NCBI GenBank assembly: GCA_029977045.1
Contig: JAPOLP010000174.1
Location: 1 to 9,082 of the forward strand
Origin: Planctomycetota bacterium
GTDB taxonomy: Bacteria > Planctomycetota > Planctomycetia > Planctomycetales > Planctomycetaceae
Reading direction: 5' to 3'
DNA: 9,082 nt
Part shown: in pieces, positions 6,191 to 9,082 of the stretch
Layout: every line of letters begins with the position of its first letter
How positions within the stretch are numbered: the stretch's first letter is position 1
Position numbers and translations under genes: made by a program
Notes under the pieces: generated by a model
Database searches by the model: none
What the model was told of the DNA's origin: nothing
The model's input: the letters and a program-made list of their open reading frames with translations, nothing else

Positions 6191-7330
6191 TCAGCCGTTT
6201 GAGGACTCGCCGGATGCCTGCGGCGAATCTGGCTCCACAAGACCGTCACCAAACACTTCTTCCTCGACCGGCAGCTGTATTTTTTCGACAGGCTGTTTCT
6301 TTTCTACCGGCTGGGACTTCTCCGCCCTGGCAGCAGTCTCCGTCTTCACCGGCTCTTTCTGCTCAGCAGGTTCCGGATCCGATCGCTCACCAGAACGGTT
6401 TCGCGGTCGATCCCCGCGACGTCGTCGCTCCTGCCCTTTCTCGCTACCGCCTTCCGCCGATTGGTCCGGGTTACTCTTTCTCTTCTCGCGACCGTCATCC
6501 TGCGCACCGCCGCCTTTACGGCTGACGACGGTTACGATGTCGGACTTGTCGACGAGCATCCGGCGGCCGCCCTCGAAAACGACCAGCACCTTCTGGGCGA
6601 GGATTTCCTGACCGATGACCTTGCCCTGCCCCTGCTTCGTCAGCACGATCGCACCGGCCTTCGGGAGCTCGCGGCGGTACTCTTCGTAAGTATCGAACTC
6701 GTACCGCAGGCAGCACTTCAACCGCCCGCAGCGACCGCTGATCTTGTTCGGGTCGAGCGTCGCCTTCTGCATCTTGGCCATTTTCATCGACACCGGCGGC
6801 ATCTCGCGCAGATGCGAGCCGCAGCAGACGGGCTTGCCGCAGTCGCCGAAATCGGCCAGCAGCTTCGCTTCGTCGCGCACGCCGATCTGTCTCATCTCGA
6901 TCCGTGTGGCCAGCTTCTTAGCCAGATCCTTGACCAGCTCGCGGAAGTCAATCCGCTGCTCGGCCAGGTAGTAGAAGATGACCCGCTCACCGCCGAAGAC
7001 ACACTCAACGTCGACCAGCGTCATCACGAGCTTGTGCTCGCGGATGACTTCCTTCGCCCGCTCAAACACGTCGCGTTCGCGAATCCGGACGTCGTCGAGC
7101 TGCGACCAGGCCTCGTCGTCGGCAACCTTGAGAATTCGTCCGACCTGCTCCTGAGTCCCCATGTATTCGCGAGTCCGGTCGGTTGCCGGGCAGAGGACTT
7201 CACCCCACTCGGTGCCGCGATTACTGCGGATCACGACGGCATCGTCGCGCTGTAGTTCCTGCGGGCCTTTGAAACTGAACTCGGCCACATTCCGGGTCGA
7301 GCCGTATCGAACGATATAGTCGCCGGGCAT
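6191..7330 (-). CDS. RicT/YaaT-like PSP1-domain protein
   Basis: A 379-residue protein. Residues ~1-270 match the PSP1/YaaT family closely: EHKLVMTLVDVECVFGG (98-114), VIFYYLAEQRIDFRELVKDL (117-136), RIEMRQIGVRDEAKLL (143-158), then the cysteine clusters CGKPVCC (164-170) and CGRLKCC (201-207) around VSMKMAKMQ. In Bacillus, YaaT (RicT) joins YlbF and YmcA in an Fe-S-containing complex that guides RNase Y-dependent mRNA maturation; all six cluster cysteines (164, 169, 170, 201, 206, 207) are kept here. Residues ~270-379 form a charged, low-complexity tail (Arg/Lys/Glu/Pro) with three PVE(K/E)-type repeats near 341-358, absent from short homologues and probably disordered. The start is ATG at 7330, with GAGAG 4 bases upstream; the frame continues upstream to 7528 only by overlapping the preceding gene out of frame. 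It sits between the citrate synthase-like gene and feoA. Whether partners YlbF/YmcA exist is not visible. Confidence 0.88.
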   Translation of the reverse strand: MPGDYIVRYGSTRNVAEFSFKGPQELQRDDAVVIRSNRGTEWGEVLCPATDRTREYMGTQEQVGRILKVADDEAWSQLDDVRIRERDVFERAKEVIREHKLVMTLVDVECVFGGERVIFYYLAEQRIDFRELVKDLAKKLATRIEMRQIGVRDEAKLLADFGDCGKPVCCGSHLREMPPVSMKMAKMQKATLDPNKISGRCGRLKCCLRYEFDTYEEYRRELPKAGAIVLTKQGQGKVIGQEILAQKVLVVFEGGRRMLVDKSDIVTVVSRKGGGAQDDGREKRKSNPDQSAEGGSEKGQERRRRGDRPRNRSGERSDPEPAEQKEPVKTETAARAEKSQPVEKKQPVEKIQLPVEEEVFGDGLVEPDSPQASGESSNG

Positions 7331-7410
7331 GATGCTCTCGCTGCCGGGAGATTTGCTGTGAAACGCGTCCGCATTGTAGGGCGCGGGCCGCAAAGCGTAA
7401 CGCACCGGGC

Positions 7411-8673
7411 CTATTCTTCCGACGGCCCGATTGCCGAGCTGGCTTCCTCGATCAGATTCAGTGCCGAGCTGACCAGTGATTCGAGCTTTGCGTTCTGCTC
7501 GCCATTCTGAGACTGGCGTTGCAGGCATCCAGACAGGAAGAACGCCGCTCCCGCGAGCAGTTCTGGCGACGACGATTCCGCGAGGAAGTGCGCAGCGTCG
7601 TCAGCTCCGTCGCCTCCCGAAATATCCGCAGCCGTCTGGTCGACGAACGCGTCACCCGCGACCTCTGACTTCACGGGCGGCTGGACCGGTTGAGCGTTGC
7701 GGGCCGAACGGAACTCGTTCAAAGCGGTCTGGTCGACCTGCTCTTTCTCCGCTGCTTCGCTTCGCGCCTTGCGGGCGGCACTCGGCAGCGAGTTACGAAT
7801 CAGATTAAACAGCTTCGAGTCACGCAGGCCATTGAACCGCTTGTTGATCTTCTTGAAGTCGGCGTTGAACAGCTTCGGCATTGCGACCGGCAGAAACATG
7901 AACCGCTTCATCGTCTGATACGGCATGTCCGTCTGCTCTTCGACGATGTGGGCGAGCATCGCGGCCGAGCGGGACAGCAGAAACAACCCGGTACCGTGCT
8001 GAGGCTGAAAGCCCAGGTGCAGCATGATCGCCCCGGTGATGCCGTCGACGTTTGGCGGAATCCCCTTCGCTTCCTGCAGCAGCCGAGAGACGCCGTCATA
8101 GACGTCGAAGTACGGACCGTTGGCTCCCAGCTACGCGATGACTCGCCGCGTGTGGATCGGTCGCGGGTCCTTTCTTAGCAGCGGATGCCCGAAGCCGCCG
8201 AGCGTCTCGCCGCGAGCCAACCGCACCTTCGCGGCTTCGTACGCAAACTGTTCGAGTTCTCCCGCCGTTGCTGCAGCCCCGGCCTCGCGGGAGGCGAAGA
8301 ATTCGTCGGCAATTTCCGCGTACATCTTCATCGCCAGCTCAGCCGCCCCGACATGGTACGGCCCACTGGCCAGAAACCCGGCGGCCATCGCCTGAGCCGT
8401 CCCGACTCCGGTCCCGGCAACGATCCGTGGCACGAGCGTTGTCGGCGGCAGCAGCCCGAAGCCGGCGTGAAAGGCGACGAGCACCAGATCGAACAGCTTC
8501 CGCTCCAGCTCGTCCGGCAGCCGTCCCTGCAGAATGTGAAACAGGGCCTCGGTGTACGTCACCGACCCGATCAGCTCGTTGAGGTCCCGGGACCTCACGT
8601 TGAGCTGTTCGGCGTTGATATGCACGCCGTCGATGGACGTCCCGAGATAGAACTCCGGGGCAGGGTCAGACAT
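7411..8673 (-). pseudogene. Citrate synthase/citryl-CoA lyase-family gene interrupted by in-frame TAG
   Basis: The frame opens at ATG 8673 and would encode 419 residues plus one internal stop at codon 181 (8133-8131). Upstream of it are GPYHVGAAE (104-112, His107 like the first catalytic His) and GGFGHPLLRKDPR (159-171, His163 like the second). Downstream in the same frame are PPNVDGITGAIMLHLGF (206-222, Asp210 like the catalytic Asp) and RSAAMLAHIVEEQ. The family condenses acetyl-CoA with oxaloacetate or cleaves citryl-CoA. The core ends near 260; the remaining ~160 residues are a Lys/Arg then Ala/Ser/Glu-rich tail of unknown role. As read, translation gives a 180-residue fragment without Asp210. 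Restart at Met217 would also lack Asp210, so neither piece alone is an intact enzyme. Explanations are recent gene inactivation, a base-calling error, or stop read-through. TAG ends three other genes here, so general recoding is unlikely. The gene heads the RicT-feoA strand. Confidence 0.85.
8131..8133 (-). other. Premature in-frame TAG codon
   Basis: The minus-strand context is GTC ATC GCG TAG CTG GGA GCC. The frame is unchanged on either side, so one substitution from GAG, CAG, AAG, TTG, TCG, TGG, TAC or TAT would explain it. No indel is needed. Confidence 0.9.
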
Positions 8674-8825
8674 GAGATGCTCGAATCAGAAAACCCGCAG
8701 CAGCGAATAGACGCCCTGCCGGAGAGGTGACTTGTGAGGTACCGGCCTGAAACCGGGTGAAATCCCGGACGAAAGGGGCTCAAACCAGGGCGCAGAAACG
8801 ATTCCGCCGGAACGAAGGTCGCGCG

Positions 8826-8853
8826 ACTTTAGCGTCACACACCAACGTGTCAA
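8826..8853 (-). promoter_or_regulatory. Sigma70-type promoter for the citrate synthase-RicT-feoA strand
   Basis: Read on the minus strand: TTGACA (8853-8848), a 16-base spacer, then TAAAGT (8831-8826). The -35 box is perfect and the -10 box matches four of six positions. An A-rich AGCAAAA stretch precedes it. Transcription would start near 8819, giving a leader of about 145 bases. Confidence 0.6.
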
Positions 8854-8902
8854 TTTTGCTGATTCCGGGCAGTTTGCTGGCCGATAAGCAGACAGGCGGC
8901 AA

Positions 8903-8930
8903 TTGACAGGCGATCTCGCGCGCCTCGGAT
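8903..8930 (+). promoter_or_regulatory. Weak divergent promoter candidate
   Basis: A perfect TTGACA (8903-8908) on the plus strand is followed after 16 bases by TCGGAT (8925-8930), a poor -10 box. It mirrors the minus-strand -35 box: AATTGACA (8901-8908) and TGTCAATT (8848-8855) form an 8-bp inverted pair. No plus-strand gene starts before the window ends. Confidence 0.2.
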
Positions 8931-8943
8931 GCTTCCGGGACGC

Positions 8944-9052
8944 GGGTGGCCGGGGGTGGAGCGAGGCACGAGCGAAACCCCGGTTTGCTGTCGGCTTGAT
9001 CATTGAAACGTCCGGGGCTTCCTTCGCAGGCTCAGTCCAGCCCCGGCCACCC
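8944..9052. repeat. Multi-armed GC-rich inverted repeat
   Basis: GGGTGGCCGGGG (8944-8955) and CCCCGGCCACCC (9041-9052) are perfect 12-bp complements 85 bases apart. Inside are CCCCGG (8978-8983) and CCGGGG (9012-9017), which can pair with each other or with the outer arms, allowing either one long stem or two local hairpins. This resembles a dispersed intergenic palindrome or small non-autonomous element. There is no coding capacity. Confidence 0.75.
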
Positions 9053-9082
9053 GATGTCACAAGTTCCCCAATCGTCCTGACC

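Larger units (their letters stand above)
8674..9082. other. Gene-free right edge: leader, promoters and inverted repeat
   Basis: I find no credible gene in these 409 bases. The minus-strand leader of the citrate synthase-like gene would run from about 8819 to 8674 and contains a small stem (CCGGG 8753-8757 with CCCGG 8764-8768). Beyond lie two oppositely oriented TTGACA boxes and a GC-rich inverted repeat. An open minus-strand frame at 8686-9060 crosses the promoter and the repeat and has Pro/Arg/Ser-rich composition, so I do not regard it as coding. Confidence 0.6.

Noticed and set aside
7331..7528. Longer N-terminus for the RicT-like protein
   Set aside because: It would overlap the end of the citrate synthase-like gene out of frame and adds sequence unlike the family; the family-like start is ATG at 7330.
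7411..8133. Frameshift as the cause of the split citrate synthase-like gene
   Set aside because: Both halves are in the same frame and the 49 codons or so after the stop read straight into family motifs, so a single stop codon and not an indel explains the break.
8131..8133. TAG used as a recoded sense codon (for example pyrrolysine)
   Set aside because: TAG is the normal stop of the MFS, isomerase-like and FeoA genes in this window, and no special recoding structure or pyrrolysine gene is visible.
8686..9060. Open minus-strand frame of 124 codons at the right edge
   Set aside because: It overlaps the promoter and the inverted repeat, has a Pro/Arg/Ser-rich composition, shows no family motif, and would end only 13 bases before the citrate synthase-like start codon.

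Overview
The window looks like chromosomal DNA from a planctomycete (Planctomycetota). That is an inference from the high GC content, a Tat-exported Gfo/Idh/MocA oxidoreductase and a Tat-exported sugar-phosphate-isomerase-like TIM barrel, a DoxX protein with a very large insertion, and loosely spaced genes separated by long inverted repeats. No rRNA, tRNA, CRISPR array, transposase or phage gene was seen.

Left block, + strand (about 1-3114): a DoxX-like membrane protein whose four membrane helices are split by a soluble insertion of roughly 265 residues is followed by a Tat-signal Gfo/Idh/MocA oxidoreductase. The pair ends at a clear intrinsic terminator (3081-3114) and may form an extracytoplasmic redox or sugar-modifying unit.

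Middle block, + strand (about 3115-5795): a previously easy-to-miss 35-residue single-pass membrane protein gene (3141-3248), an imperfect 25-bp inverted repeat (3256-3330), a DHA1/TetA-like MFS transporter (3369-4646), a 19-bp near-perfect inverted repeat that contains the transporter's stop codon (4644-4698), and an exported sugar phosphate isomerase/epimerase-like protein (4719-5795).

Right block, - strand (8673 down to 5904): a citrate synthase/citryl-CoA lyase-family gene interrupted by one in-frame TAG, then a RicT/YaaT (PSP1-domain) protein, then a stand-alone FeoA. The three genes are 80 and 62 bases apart and could be one transcript driven by a good sigma70-type promoter at 8853-8826. 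This block converges with the + strand genes at 5796-5903.

Right edge (8674-9082): no credible gene. It holds the promoter, an oppositely oriented TTGACA box and a multi-armed GC-rich inverted repeat (8944-9052).

The strongest oddity is the interrupted citrate synthase-like gene: the reading frame and family motifs continue unchanged on both sides of the TAG, and the stop separates the two catalytic histidines from the catalytic aspartate. I see no convincing evidence of a completely new multi-gene system. The most novel candidates are the DoxX insertion paired with the exported oxidoreductase, the 35-residue membrane protein, and the inverted repeats placed right after genes.
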